25,306 bases of DNA from Methanobrevibacter sp. (GTDB lineage: Archaea; Methanobacteriota; Methanobacteria; Methanobacteriales; Methanobacteriaceae), in contig WRCI01000003.1 of the NCBI GenBank assembly GCA_009784145.1, positions 1 through 25,306 on the forward strand, written 5' to 3'. Under the pieces are notes generated by a model. The model searched no databases and had not been told where the DNA came from. It saw only the letters and a program-made list of their open reading frames with translations. Below are positions 1 to 8,438 of the stretch, one piece after another; position 1 is the first letter of the stretch; every line of letters starts with the position of its first letter. The position numbers and the translations under genes are program-made.

Positions 1-354
1 ATATTATAAATTATTTTATATTATAGTATTATACTTTGAATTATAGTATTATAATTTGAATCATATAATTATAAATTATTGTTATATTATACTTTATTTA
101 AAATTAAATTATATTCAATGTAATATGTTTATTTATATATTTTTTTAATTTAAATGAATTTATTATATAATATATTATAAATTTTATATAATATGATAAT
201 AATGAAATAAATAATCTATAAATTATATTGTATTAATCTATACTAGATATCATTTTTGTTCTAATATTAAAATTAATTTAAATTAATAAATTAAATTAAT
301 GAATTAAAATTATAAATTATAATTATAAATAAATATAAAATAAGAGGTATTATT
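1..354. other. AT-rich intergenic region upstream of the S15 operon
   Basis: This stretch is almost pure A/T and has no convincing ORF or structured RNA. It must contain the promoter of the S15 operon. TATA-like runs occur throughout, for example around 320-338, so I cannot pick one box. A 20-bp tandem repeat lies at its left end and is listed separately. The ribosome binding site GAGGT at 344-348 sits seven bases before the S15 start codon. Confidence 0.5.
21..75. repeat. 20-bp tandem repeat, two copies plus a decayed third
   Basis: Positions 21-40 and 41-60 are the same 20-mer except for one base (C/A at the 14th position). Positions 61-75 look like a degenerate third copy. It is one of several short tandem duplications in the intergenic DNA of this window. 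No function is visible. Confidence 0.7.
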
Positions 355-750
355 ATGGCTATTGAATGGGTTAATTACTCAAATGAAGAAATTGAAGATT
401 TAATATTAAAATTCACCAAAGAAGGAAAAACTCCAAGTGAAATTGGAATTACTTTAAGAGATCAATATGGTATTCCTAGTGTAAAGGAAGTTACTGGTGA
501 AAAGATTACAGCTATTTTAAAGAAAAATGACCAAGCTCAAGAATATCCTGAAGATATTATGAACTTGATTAAAAGAGCTGTAAATATTAGAGACCACTTA
601 AAAGATAATCCAAAAGATTTACATACTAAAAGAGGATTAACTATCATAGAATCCAGAATCAGACGCCTTGCTAGATATTATGTAAATGAAGGTGAATTGC
701 CTGAAGGATGGAGATATGATCCACAACAAGCAGCGCTCCTTGTTAAATAG
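355..750 (+). CDS. rps15: 30S ribosomal protein S15 (archaeal uS15)
   Basis: This is a component of the small ribosomal subunit that binds 16S rRNA. The 131-residue product carries the archaeal/eukaryotic uS15 signature throughout: [15 protein letters not shown] at about residues 33-43, an [25 protein letters not shown] helix at about 76-95, the [10 protein letters not shown] helix at about 100-109, and the [17 protein letters not shown] tail. It starts at [14 protein letters not shown] and lacks the Arg/Lys-rich N-terminal extension of about 15-20 residues seen in many archaeal S15 proteins. Nothing upstream encodes that extension, so the ATG at 355 with its GAGGT site is the start. It is the first gene of a plus-strand operon and overlaps the recJ-like gene. 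Pairing of S15 with a RecJ-type nuclease gene recurs in archaea. Confidence 0.96.
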   Translation: MAIEWVNYSNEEIEDLILKFTKEGKTPSEIGITLRDQYGIPSVKEVTGEKITAILKKNDQAQEYPEDIMNLIKRAVNIRDHLKDNPKDLHTKRGLTIIESRIRRLARYYVNEGELPEGWRYDPQQAALLVK

Positions 751-2152
751 GGCTAATGAAGGCTGTGATGTGATAGCTAATCACATCAAACAAGATAATG
801 TTATTAGAATAATTTCTCATAACGATGCTGATGGACTTTCAGCAGCTGGTGTTTTAGCTAATGCTATTAAAGAGGAAGGTGGACAATTTCATACCACCAT
901 TCTCACTCGTTTAAAACCAGAAAATATTAAGCAATTATCTTTGGAAAAATACAAGCTATTTATTTTTTCTGATATGGGTAGTGCTTGTTTAAAACTACTA
1001 AATAATTTCAAGTCAGATCTTGTAATTGCAGATCACCATCAACCTGCTGAAGTTGAAACAAAAGATCATATAATTCATGTAAATCCTCATCTTTTTGGTA
1101 TTGATGGAAGTAGAGAAATTAGTGGTGCAGGTACTGCATATTTAACTATTAGGGAATTAGGAGAAGTTAAAGAATCAGGACAAACTGGAAAAACTAGAGA
1201 ATCAGGAAAAGAAAACGAAAAAGCCAACAATTCTCTAAATAAAAAATACCTTGCTCCTTTAGCTCTTGTTGGAGCATTTGGAGATATGCAAGGTCAGGAT
1301 GGATTTATTGGTGTAAATGAGCTAATTCTTGAAGATGGAAAAGAATTTGGAAATCTTGAAATTCATGAGGACTTAAAGATAGTTTCAAAATCAAGTGAAC
1401 CATTATACAAATCAATAGCTTATACTTTAACCCCAGCTCTTCCAGGACTAACTGGAGATTTAGAAGGATCTATGGGATTTTTAGAAAAAATGGGATTATC
1501 TTATGGAATCAAGTTCACTGACCTTGAAAATGAAGAAAAAGATGTTTTAAAAGATGAACTTATTAAGTTAAATCCAGATATTTTTGGGGATGTTTATAGT
1601 ATTATTCCTGAAAATAAAGTTTTAAGAGACCTTGAAGAATACTCTTATATTTTAGATGCATGTGGAAAAAATAAAAAAACTGGATTAGCTTTATCTATTG
1701 CTTTAGGTGAGCGAGATCAAGCTCTTGATGCTGCTTTAACAATTCAAAAAAAATATCGAGATCAGCTAATTAAAGGAATGGAATGGATAAAAAGAGAAGG
1801 TTCCAATGAAATGGAGTTTATCCAATACATTTACAGTGAAGATAAAATACTAAAAAGTGTAATGGGTACTATTTCAACTGTTGCAATAGCTTCAAAACTT
1901 TTAAGCAATAATAAACCTATTCTTTCAATGGCTAGAATGCACAAGGATGTTAAAGTTTCTGGCAGAACCACAAGAAATTTAGTAAAAAAAGGAGTTGACC
2001 TTGGAAAAGCTTTACACGATAGTTCACTGAGCTTTGGAGGTCAAGGTGGTGGTCATGACATAGCTGCTGGAGCTATGATTCCTTATAAAGAAATGGACAA
2101 TTTTTTGATTCTTGTAAATGACATGATTGAACATCAAATTAATAATAGTTAG
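716..2152 (+). CDS. recJ: Archaeal RecJ-like DHH-family single-strand nuclease
   Basis: A DHH/DHHA1 phosphoesterase of the archaeal RecJ type. Family members act on single-stranded DNA or RNA, and some bind GINS at the replication fork. DHH motifs in order: [12 protein letters not shown] (metal-binding Asp residues), FSDMGSA, IADHHQP (the DHH triad) and GAGTAY. The DHHA1 end has SGRTTR followed by [14 protein letters not shown]. An in-frame ATG exists at 686 but has no ribosome binding site and would overlap S15 by 65 bases. I prefer the ATG at 716, preceded by GGATGGAGAT, which gives 478 residues and a 35-base overlap. A TTG at 740 is also possible. A polar segment rich in E, S, G, K and N (nt 1170-1240) interrupts the DHH domain and looks like slippage expansion. 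The exact in vivo substrate is not deducible. Confidence 0.9.
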   Translation: MIHNKQRSLLNRANEGCDVIANHIKQDNVIRIISHNDADGLSAAGVLANAIKEEGGQFHTTILTRLKPENIKQLSLEKYKLFIFSDMGSACLKLLNNFKSDLVIADHHQPAEVETKDHIIHVNPHLFGIDGSREISGAGTAYLTIRELGEVKESGQTGKTRESGKENEKANNSLNKKYLAPLALVGAFGDMQGQDGFIGVNELILEDGKEFGNLEIHEDLKIVSKSSEPLYKSIAYTLTPALPGLTGDLEGSMGFLEKMGLSYGIKFTDLENEEKDVLKDELIKLNPDIFGDVYSIIPENKVLRDLEEYSYILDACGKNKKTGLALSIALGERDQALDAALTIQKKYRDQLIKGMEWIKREGSNEMEFIQYIYSEDKILKSVMGTISTVAIASKLLSNNKPILSMARMHKDVKVSGRTTRNLVKKGVDLGKALHDSSLSFGGQGGGHDIAAGAMIPYKEMDNFLILVNDMIEHQINNS

Positions 2153-2165
2153 TTAATAGCTAATT

Positions 2166-2217
2166 ATCAAGAGGATTAAGATGTATTTAACATCAAGAGG
2201 ATTAAGATGTATTTAAC
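2166..2217 (+). repeat. 26-bp perfect tandem duplication of an RBS and start codon
   Basis: Positions 2166-2191 and 2192-2217 are identical 26-mers. Each contains AGAGGATTAAG followed by ATG and the first codons of the next gene. The unit is not a multiple of three, so the two ATGs (2181 and 2207) are in different frames. Only the second opens the long gene. The first opens an 11-codon frame that stops at 2214-2216, just past the real start. Confidence 0.95.
2181..2216 (+). other. Overlapping 11-codon upstream ORF created by the duplication
   Basis: The ATG at 2181 has the same AGAGG-type ribosome binding site as the real start. It reads [11 protein letters not shown] and stops at TAA 2214-2216, ten bases beyond the first base of the phosphomevalonate dehydratase start codon. 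If ribosomes use it, it would compete with or couple to initiation at 2207. Whether it is translated cannot be told from the sequence. Confidence 0.5.
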
Positions 2218-3427
2218 TAAAGAAGAAGAAAAGATGTATCAAGGTGAGTATGGAGATACTGTAAGAAAGAGTATGGAGATAATAGTTGCACTTGGCGACA
2301 TTTATGGGGCTGAAAAACTTGTGGATATTAGTTCTGCTCAAATATCTGGAGTTTCTTATAAAACCATTGGTGATGCTGGTCTTGAATATCTTGAAGATTT
2401 AGCTAATGATAAAGAAATAATAGCTAAAAGAGTTGTAACTAAAATTCCTTCTACTTTAAATCCTGCAGGGACTGATCTTGATAATTGGGAAAAACTATCT
2501 TTTCCAGCTGAATTTGCTTTAAAACAAAATGATATTGTAGATGCTTATGGTGCTCTTGGAATTTCTAAAACTTGTACTTGTACTCCATATCTTGTTGGAA
2601 ATATTCCTAAATTTAAAGATCATGTAGCTTGGTCAGAATCTTCTGCAGTTTGTTATGCTAATTCTGTGATTGGTGCTAGAACGAATCGTGAAGGGGGTCC
2701 TAGTGCATTAGCTGCAGCTATTTGTGGTAAAACATCTTTGTATGGATATCATTTAGAAAATAATAGAAAAACCACTGTAATAGTAGAACTTAATGATGAA
2801 ATTTCAGGAATTGGCTATGGTGCTCTTGGTTACTTAATTGGTAAAGAAATTGGAGATGGAATTCCTTACTTTATTTTAAAAAATAAATCTACTAATGATG
2901 AATTGAAATCCCTTGGGGCGGCCCTTGCTTCTTCTGGAGCTGTTGCGCTATATCATATTGAAAATGAAACTCCTGAATATGATTCTGCTGGGAAAGAAAA
3001 ACTTTTAAATGAAGATTCTTCTTCTAAAATTAATCTTAATATTAATGATATTGAAGATACTTGTAAAAATCTAACAAATTCTTCTAAAGATGAAGCAGAT
3101 CTTGTTTGTTTAGGATGTCCTCATGCTTCTCTTGAAGAAATCAAGGATATAGCTAATTTAGTTAATAATAAGAGAATAAAAAATGAACTTTGGGTATGTA
3201 CTTCTATAAATATTAAAGCAGCAGCTGATAGAATGGGATATACGAAAGTAATTGAATCTGCAGGAGGCCATATAGTTTGTGATACTTGTATGGTAGTAGC
3301 TCCAATTGAAGATATGGGTTATGAAATAATTGGGGTAGATTCTGCAAAGGCAGCTAACTATATACCCAGTATGTGTGGTTTAGAAGTAATATATGATAAT
3401 GCTAAAAATTTAATAAAATTTGAATAA
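2207..3427 (+). CDS. Phosphomevalonate dehydratase large subunit (aconitase X / DUF521 family)
   Basis: The product (406 residues) belongs to the aconitase-X catalytic family, formerly DUF521. In archaea the large and small subunits form an iron-sulfur phosphomevalonate dehydratase that makes trans-anhydromevalonate 5-phosphate in the archaeal mevalonate route to isoprenoid lipids. Visible family features are the [10 protein letters not shown] block near residue 41, TCTCTPY (Cys123 and Cys125), [32 protein letters not shown] (Cys301 and Cys304) and CDTCMVVAP (Cys358 and Cys361). Cysteines in these blocks are expected cluster ligands. The small subunit (DUF126-like) is not in this window. The gene closes the S15-RecJ operon, 54 bases after recJ, with its RBS/start region duplicated in that gap. 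The bacterial hydroxyproline dehydratase role of this superfamily is less likely in a methanogen. Confidence 0.88.
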   Translation: MYLTKEEEKMYQGEYGDTVRKSMEIIVALGDIYGAEKLVDISSAQISGVSYKTIGDAGLEYLEDLANDKEIIAKRVVTKIPSTLNPAGTDLDNWEKLSFPAEFALKQNDIVDAYGALGISKTCTCTPYLVGNIPKFKDHVAWSESSAVCYANSVIGARTNREGGPSALAAAICGKTSLYGYHLENNRKTTVIVELNDEISGIGYGALGYLIGKEIGDGIPYFILKNKSTNDELKSLGAALASSGAVALYHIENETPEYDSAGKEKLLNEDSSSKINLNINDIEDTCKNLTNSSKDEADLVCLGCPHASLEEIKDIANLVNNKRIKNELWVCTSINIKAAADRMGYTKVIESAGGHIVCDTCMVVAPIEDMGYEIIGVDSAKAANYIPSMCGLEVIYDNAKNLIKFE

Positions 3428-3441
3428 TATATTTATGATAA

Positions 3442-3560
3442 TTTTTATCAATTAAATTCAATAGCTATGAGAGTTTTTATCAATTAAATTCAATAGCTAT
3501 GAGAGTTTTTATCAACCAATTCAACAACTATGAGAGTTTTTATCAATATTCAATAGCTAT
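3442..3560. repeat. 32-bp tandem repeat, four copies, between convergent genes
   Basis: Units are 3442-3473, 3474-3505 (identical to the first), 3506-3536 (one base shorter, diverged) and 3537-3560 (truncated). Each runs T5, ATCAA, a TTCAATAGCTATGAGAG-type body. The fourth copy enters the end of the minus-strand radical-SAM gene: its AATAGCTAT supplies the last Ser-Tyr codons, and the stop codon (3550-3552) lies within the unit. The array probably arose by duplication of that gene end. Confidence 0.85.
3474..3541 (+). terminator. Multiple T5 tracts downstream of the S15-RecJ-PMDh operon
   Basis: The repeat array places T-runs after GAGAG at regular spacing of about 32 bases (3474, 3506 and 3537) on the plus strand. 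Archaeal RNA polymerase terminates at oligo-T tracts without needing a hairpin, so the array is a plausible multi-site terminator for the operon ending at 3427. No stable stem is evident. Confidence 0.45.
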
Positions 3561-4683
3561 CTAAAGCAGTTTGATAATTTCCACCTAATTTAATATAAGG
3601 TTCAGCTCTATCTACAACCACTCCTAGTTTTTTAAGATCTTCGATTTTTTTGAATGGTTGTTTTTTTCTAATAGCTATAATTTTCTTTCCAGAGATTGTA
3701 CCTATTCCTGGAACTCTAATTAATTCATAAAATGGTGCTTTGTTAATTTCCAATGGAAAAATATCCATTTTTCTTGCAGCTAAAATTTTTGGATCTTCAT
3801 CTAATGATAGTTGCCCATTTTCTTGGAAAACCAACTCTTTAGTATTGAATTTATATAGGTTTAAAAGTGCATCAGCATGATATAGTTGATTTGTACGTAT
3901 TTTATTACATTCTTCCTTTTTTTCAAAGTCTGTTCCTTCAACTGGTGAAAATGCACTAAAATAACTACGATGAAGATTTACTTTTTTATATAATGATTTT
4001 ACTCTTTTTAGTATTTCTTCATCACTTTCATCATTAGCTCCAACTATCATTTGAGTTGTTTGACTAGCACAAGCCATTGAATTACTGTTTGTTCCAACTT
4101 TTCTACTTTTAAAGATTTCATTTATCCAATCAAGACGTTTTAATATATCTTTATTATAATCTTTTGTTGAAGATATTTCAGATAGTCCACTTGAAGTAGC
4201 TGCTTCTATATTTAAGCTGACTCTATTTGATAAATCCATAGCTCTTTTTATGGAATCTTTACTAGCTCCAGGGATAATTTTAAGATGAATATAATCATCA
4301 TAGCCATGATTTTTTCTTAAGATTTTTAATGTCTCAAGCATCTTTTCCATTGTCTCATCAACATCTTTAGCTATTCCTGAACTTAAAAACAAACCATTAA
4401 CATAATTATTATCATAGTAATATAAGAATACTTTAGCTAATTCTTCAGGACTTAATTCAAGTCTTGTAAAATTTCTTTTAGATTGGTTTATGCAATATTT
4501 ACAATCATTAACACATTTGTTTGTCATTAATGTTTTAAATAGAGGAACTTTACAACCATTAGCTCCAGTAGCATGATAAATTCCAGGTAAGTTAGCATCT
4601 GATGTTTTATGATGATTAACATAATCACAAAGGTCGTACTGTGCAGAATCACTTAAGGTTTGCATTTTTTTTAAAGTATTCAT
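3550..4683 (-). CDS. Radical SAM protein with C-terminal helix-hairpin-helix (putative DNA modification/repair)
   Basis: A 377-residue radical-SAM enzyme. The [4Fe-4S]/S-adenosylmethionine motif is CVNDCKYC, with cysteines at residues 56, 60 and 63. The C-terminal part (about 317-365) holds a helix-hairpin-helix with the core VPGIGTISGKKIIAIR, a non-specific DNA-binding element. This combination matches the family annotated as putative DNA modification/repair radical-SAM protein. In bacteria its members usually neighbour a DUF4130/uracil-DNA-glycosylase-type partner, which is not seen here. The substrate is not known to me. The gene is single and convergent with the upstream operon. The ATG at 4683 has no clear ribosome binding site, so the transcript may be leaderless. 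The last codons derive from a tandem repeat that continues into the intergenic DNA. Confidence 0.85.
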   Translation of the reverse strand: MNTLKKMQTLSDSAQYDLCDYVNHHKTSDANLPGIYHATGANGCKVPLFKTLMTNKCVNDCKYCINQSKRNFTRLELSPEELAKVFLYYYDNNYVNGLFLSSGIAKDVDETMEKMLETLKILRKNHGYDDYIHLKIIPGASKDSIKRAMDLSNRVSLNIEAATSSGLSEISSTKDYNKDILKRLDWINEIFKSRKVGTNSNSMACASQTTQMIVGANDESDEEILKRVKSLYKKVNLHRSYFSAFSPVEGTDFEKKEECNKIRTNQLYHADALLNLYKFNTKELVFQENGQLSLDEDPKILAARKMDIFPLEINKAPFYELIRVPGIGTISGKKIIAIRKKQPFKKIEDLKKLGVVVDRAEPYIKLGGNYQTALDSY

Positions 4684-4936
4684 TGATATTATTTTATCTT
4701 TTATAGTATTATTAGTTTTTGGGAGCTAATGAAAAGTAATATTATTAATAATAGTCCAATAAAGTATGAATATGAAAACCACTTATTAAGGATTTATATG
4801 TTTAATAACTAATCTATATTAAATTATTAACTCTAATTTAAGATATGCTATCTAATTTAAAATACCTATAATTTACAGTTTTTTTAGCAAAAGGACTCTT
4901 ATTTTAATTTCTTTAATAAAATTAAAAACAATTGGT

Positions 4937-4970
4937 AGAGATTAATTTATCCTTAATTAAATCTCTTTTT
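4937..4970 (+). terminator. Hairpin plus T5, possible intrinsic terminator
   Basis: AGAGATT (4937-4943) pairs with AATCTCT (4960-4966). A few more A-U pairs follow after one bulge, around a loop of about seven bases. The 3' arm runs directly into T5. The orientation is plus, yet no plus-strand gene precedes it, so either a short unannotated transcript ends here or the structure is fortuitous. Confidence 0.3.
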
Positions 4971-5020
4971 AGAACTCTTTATTTTCTAAATTAAGCTCTT
5001 TAATGACTTTTTATTGAAAA

Positions 5021-5042
5021 TTAAAAGAAAACCTTTATATAA
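5021..5042 (+). promoter_or_regulatory. Strong BRE/TATA-like promoter without a nearby gene
   Basis: The purine-rich AAAAGAAAACC is followed by TTTATATAAG, a textbook archaeal B-recognition element and TATA box. A start point about 25 bases downstream would fall near 5065. The nearest start codon on this strand is at 5477, so it would drive either a leader of about 400 bases or a small RNA. Confidence 0.4.
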
Positions 5043-5476
5043 GATAACTGTTATATTAAGGAGTACATTTTTAATATACAAGTTTTTTTAAAAACCATTT
5101 AATGAATTTGAAAGTTTTTTTTAAAAAATTTGATATAGATAATATTTGCTTAAAAATTAAAATTCTTTTAAAGTTTAAAATTTAATATTTTATTATAAAA
5201 ATTATAATATAAATTTAAAATTTATTTAAAAATCATGGAATTTAATGAATATTAAGAAATTCAATATAAAATTAAAGAAATTATATAGAATTTAATTTTA
5301 TTATTATATAATTTATTTATTATATAGTTTAATTTCTTATAAAATTTAATATTATTATCATATAATTTAATTTAAAGTTATAATTCAATATAGTTAAGGT
5401 AATTCAATATAGTTAATGTATTTATTTAGATAATTATTATCTCATAATTTCAAATCTATTATGGCGGAAGATATTT

Positions 5477-6589
5477 ATGAAGTTTAAACATTCAGTTTAT
5501 ATTATTGTAATAGTTTTTATCTTAATGGCAATGGCTCCAACCATGAGTCAATCCATTGATAATGTAAATTCCATTGATAATGGGAAAAATAATGATAAAA
5601 CTATTAAGATTAATGAACTAAATAATAATGACAGTATAGTTGTTGTTAAGGCAAGTACTATACCTGAAAATACAAATACCTCTACAAAAAATACTACTGT
5701 GAATAATAATAGCTCTAATAATGATTCTAAGAATAAAAAAGCAGTTAAACCTAGTAAATTATCACAAGCTAAAATTATTTCAGCTTCTTCTAATGTTAGT
5801 AAATTTGTTAATAAAAACAAAAAACTACCTAATTTTGTTACAATTGATGGTTATAAATTTTCAATCCCTGAATATATGTATCTTGTGAGTAAAACCATTA
5901 GTCTTAGAAATAATAAGGATAATAGCAAGGTTATTGTAAAATATGATATTAAAAACCCTACTAATCTTAAAAGAGATAATATAAAAGGAATTTTTACAAA
6001 AAAACAATATTCTACTTATTCAAAAAATATTGTAAATTTTATTATGAGGAATGGTTTTGTTCCAAGCTTTGTTGACACCAAACTTGGAAAGATGCAGTAT
6101 CAAACAACTGTTTTTGCTCTTAACAGTGTTTTAGTTTCAATGGAAAAAAATAAAAAATTACCAAAGAATTTAAGACTAAATATTAAAAAAAATCATAGAA
6201 TGAATAAAATAATGCCTAGATATGTTAATCCTGCTAGTTTAGTTGGTAATAATTATAAGATTATCGCCTTTCCTAAAGGAGAAGATTTTTTTACTGTAAA
6301 AGCTAAAACTCTTTATGGTCCAATTGATGTAAAATTTAATAGCAAATATTTGATTAGTACAGCTAGATGTAGTTGTGGAGTAAAAGGAAACTATTTCTAT
6401 CATTCAGCAGCCTTTATTAATTACTGTCCTTACTGTAAGGTTAATGGTACCATGCATTTCTATGACCATCCTCGCATTTCTCCTGAAGGTATGTGGTATT
6501 GTCTTAGATGTGATTCAGATTACTGTTTAGTTACTGGTAAAGAACACGTTATTTCACGACCTATGCAGTTAAAAATAGCTACTTTTTAA
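5477..6589 (+). CDS. Secreted pseudomurein-binding protein with a Cys-rich C-terminal module
   Basis: A 370-residue exported protein. Residues 1-26 are a signal peptide (MKFKHSVYIIVIVFILMAMA). An Asn/Ser/Thr/Lys-rich linker follows to about 105. Next come two pseudomurein-binding-type repeats: one at about 114-145 (LPNFVTIDGYKFSIPEYMYLV) and a more diverged one at about 193-225 (FVPSFVDTKLGKMQYQTTVF). Such repeats hold proteins on the cell wall of Methanobacteriales. The C-terminal module (about 285-365) has seven cysteines: CxC at 298/300, CPYC at 317-320, CLRC at 342-345 and Cys350 in DSDYC, with nearby His residues. It resembles paired zinc sites. There is no papain/transglutaminase-like domain as in phage pseudomurein endoisopeptidases, so no lytic activity can be claimed. 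The gene stands alone. An 8-codon frame (5461-5487) overlaps its start. Confidence 0.82.
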   Translation: MKFKHSVYIIVIVFILMAMAPTMSQSIDNVNSIDNGKNNDKTIKINELNNNDSIVVVKASTIPENTNTSTKNTTVNNNSSNNDSKNKKAVKPSKLSQAKIISASSNVSKFVNKNKKLPNFVTIDGYKFSIPEYMYLVSKTISLRNNKDNSKVIVKYDIKNPTNLKRDNIKGIFTKKQYSTYSKNIVNFIMRNGFVPSFVDTKLGKMQYQTTVFALNSVLVSMEKNKKLPKNLRLNIKKNHRMNKIMPRYVNPASLVGNNYKIIAFPKGEDFFTVKAKTLYGPIDVKFNSKYLISTARCSCGVKGNYFYHSAAFINYCPYCKVNGTMHFYDHPRISPEGMWYCLRCDSDYCLVTGKEHVISRPMQLKIATF

Positions 6590-6772
6590 TTATAGTTGGA
6601 GAATTAATTTTTGAAAAATAGGTTTTTATAGTATGAAACTTAATTTCTGGCACTGAATTTTAGGTTTATTTATATATAAATTGATAATTTTTATACCAAA
6701 AATTTGGTGTTATACTATATATAAAGTGAAATTAATTTTTTATTAAAAATTTTATAAGTTAATAATTTTTAT
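6590..6772. other. Short convergent intergenic region with an inverted repeat
   Basis: Between the pseudomurein-binding gene and the DUF11 adhesin terminator there is AT-rich sequence with an inverted repeat: ACCAAA (6695-6700), two bases, then TTTGGT (6703-6708). TATA-like words flank it on both sides. No gene is seen. It could be an operator or chance. Confidence 0.35.
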
Positions 6773-6815
6773 AAAAAAAGAAAAAATAGGATGAAATAAA
6801 TTAAATTTATCCTAA
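6773..6815 (-). terminator. Intrinsic terminator of the DUF11 adhesin gene (copy 1)
   Basis: On the minus strand, a short spacer after the stop codon leads into TAGGATAAA, a loop, then a TTTCATCCTA arm and a T6-C-T7 tract. The element is almost identical in sequence and distance to those ending the two large adhesin genes. Here one base change puts an A-C mismatch in the stem. Confidence 0.75.
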
Positions 6816-6827
6816 AAATTGTTTATA

Positions 6828-8438
6828 TTATTTTTTACGGATTGTTATTCCTAAACTACTTAACAAAACCATTAATAAGACAATTATTGGGATTCCTGTA
6901 TTTTTCATAGAAATGCCTTTAGAGTTATTAAAGTCTCCGTTATTAGTATTGGCATCATTATTAGGAGCATCATCTATATCATCAGCTTTTTTAACACCAT
7001 CTTCTTCAGGAACTTCTGCTTCTAAAGTTTCGTTACCCTCATTAATTGTATTTGAATTTGTATTGTCTGAAATGCTTTCTTTGACATCCATTAAGATAAG
7101 AGATTCTTCTTTGTTTTCTCCTATGTTTATATCAAAGCTTTCTACTGTGATGCGATTAGTTATATTTCCAGCAGCATTAACTCGAACATTAACATAAAGA
7201 ATTGCAGTTTCACCAATAGCTAAATTACAAACATTCCAGTAACCAGTATTTGGGGTAAAAGTGCCTTTTTCATTAGAGTGGCTTAGATAAACAAGTTCTT
7301 TAGGTAAAATCTCAATAACTTTAACATCTCTTGCAGTAGCAGATCCATAGTTAGATACTGTAATAGTATATTGCAATGTATCACCAACAAAAACTGTAGT
7401 GGCATTTGCAGTCTTACTAAGAGTAAGATTTACAGCACCTTTAATAGTAGTATTAACTGTATTAGAATCTTTAACTTCCTCATTTTCAATACGTAATATT
7501 GTTGCATTGTTATAAATAATGTCATCAATATTTCCTTCAACTATCTTAAGATATATCTCAAAAGTGAAACTGTTTTTAGCAAGTAAATTGTATATATATA
7601 AATGTAATTCACCTTCATAATAGTCAAAAACATATTCATCAGATTCATCATTTAAAGAGCATCCAATATAATAAAGACGTGGATCAAGGATATCTTCAAA
7701 ATACACTCCTCCAGAATCATCAAGACCACTGTTAGTTATAGTGAATTTATAAGTTAAATAGTCACCAACAATAGCTGCAGAAGCATTAACTTCTTTTATT
7801 ATAGAAAGATTAACATATTTATTAACTCTAGTTCCAGCCGCCCCGGATCCTACTTCTTCATCTATTTCATCAGAAATTGCAGTTGCCCAATTATAAATAG
7901 GATCATAAGGTGTTGCAAACCACCATCTAATATTAAGAGACTCTTCAGTATAAGTATTGGTGTTATAAAAGTTTTGACAGTTTATGGTAACATATATTTC
8001 GAAGCTTTTGTTAGTATTTGGAGATATGGTGCCTAAGTTCCAGATGTATGTGTTTCCAGTGTTGGAAACGTATTCTGCTCCGCTAGATCCAGTGTAATCA
8101 AGACGTTGATTGAGTGCGTCAGTTACTGTTACATTGGTTGCATCAATATTTCCGTTGTTGTAGACTGTGATAGTGTAAGTTAAAGAGTCGCCGTCGTAAG
8201 CATTATCTTTATCGACTTCTTTTGTTATAAAAAGGTCAACATAATCTTCATCCCCATTATTTAAAATAGTAATATCTCCAGAATCAGCAGAATTCATAGT
8301 ACCATAAATTCCATCTGAGTCATCTGTCATCACATCAATTGCAAAAACTCCTTGCAAACTACAAAAAATCAATAAAATACTAACTAATAAAGTTATATAA
8401 ATTCCCAAATTCCCAAACATTTTAATTTTTCTTATCAC
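6828..8438 (-). CDS. Adhesin-like surface protein with three DUF11 domains
   Basis: A 536-residue cell-surface protein. After the signal peptide (ending about residue 33, LQGVFA) come three DUF11-type beta-sandwich repeats. Each opens with a V(D/N)L-x-I-x-K block and a G(D/N)-x-L-x-Y-x-(I/F)-T-(V/I) strand: about 67-155 (VDLFITKEVD), 208-300 (VNLSIIKEVN) and 334-430 (VNLTLSKTAN). An acidic Asn-rich linker precedes the C-terminal SMKNTGIPI, a hydrophobic helix and IRKK. That tail is shared with three other proteins in the window. The start is uncertain: GTG at 8438 has a GGGGG stretch about ten bases upstream, and ATG at 8420 would also leave a usable signal peptide. Likely a wall-associated adhesin or stalk. 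Its ligand is unknown. Its 3' end and terminator match those of the giant adhesins but its upstream region does not. Confidence 0.85.
   Translation of the reverse strand: MIRKIKMFGNLGIYITLLVSILLIFCSLQGVFAIDVMTDDSDGIYGTMNSADSGDITILNNGDEDYVDLFITKEVDKDNAYDGDSLTYTITVYNNGNIDATNVTVTDALNQRLDYTGSSGAEYVSNTGNTYIWNLGTISPNTNKSFEIYVTINCQNFYNTNTYTEESLNIRWWFATPYDPIYNWATAISDEIDEEVGSGAAGTRVNKYVNLSIIKEVNASAAIVGDYLTYKFTITNSGLDDSGGVYFEDILDPRLYYIGCSLNDESDEYVFDYYEGELHLYIYNLLAKNSFTFEIYLKIVEGNIDDIIYNNATILRIENEEVKDSNTVNTTIKGAVNLTLSKTANATTVFVGDTLQYTITVSNYGSATARDVKVIEILPKELVYLSHSNEKGTFTPNTGYWNVCNLAIGETAILYVNVRVNAAGNITNRITVESFDINIGENKEESLILMDVKESISDNTNSNTINEGNETLEAEVPEEDGVKKADDIDDAPNNDANTNNGDFNNSKGISMKNTGIPIIVLLMVLLSSLGITIRKK

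Larger units (their letters stand above)
4684..5476. other. AT-rich intergenic region, about 790 bases
   Basis: No ORF of useful size is seen. The region separates two divergent genes. Two items stand out and are listed separately: a hairpin followed by T5 (4937-4970) and a well-formed BRE/TATA element (5021-5042) about 430 bases from the next start codon. The remainder is low-complexity A/T with frequent AATTTAA and ATATAATTTA words, especially 5270-5400. Confidence 0.5.

Noticed and set aside
686..715. ATG at 686 as the start of the RecJ-like gene
   Set aside because: It lies 65 bases inside the S15 gene, has no ribosome binding site, and the first residues do not resemble the family; ATG 716 is better placed.
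5461..5487. 8-codon ORF overlapping the start of the pseudomurein-binding gene as a regulatory leader peptide
   Set aside because: It has no ribosome binding site and no telling codons; in A/T-rich DNA such a short frame is expected by chance.
5548..5820. Antisense ORF across the pseudomurein-binding gene
   Set aside because: It mirrors the Asn/Ser-rich linker on the other strand and shows only low-complexity Leu/Val/Phe sequence.
5477..6589. Pseudomurein endoisopeptidase
   Set aside because: The pseudomurein-binding repeats are present, but no Cys-His-Asp peptidase (C71/transglutaminase-like) domain can be seen; the cysteines are arranged in CxxC metal-type pairs.
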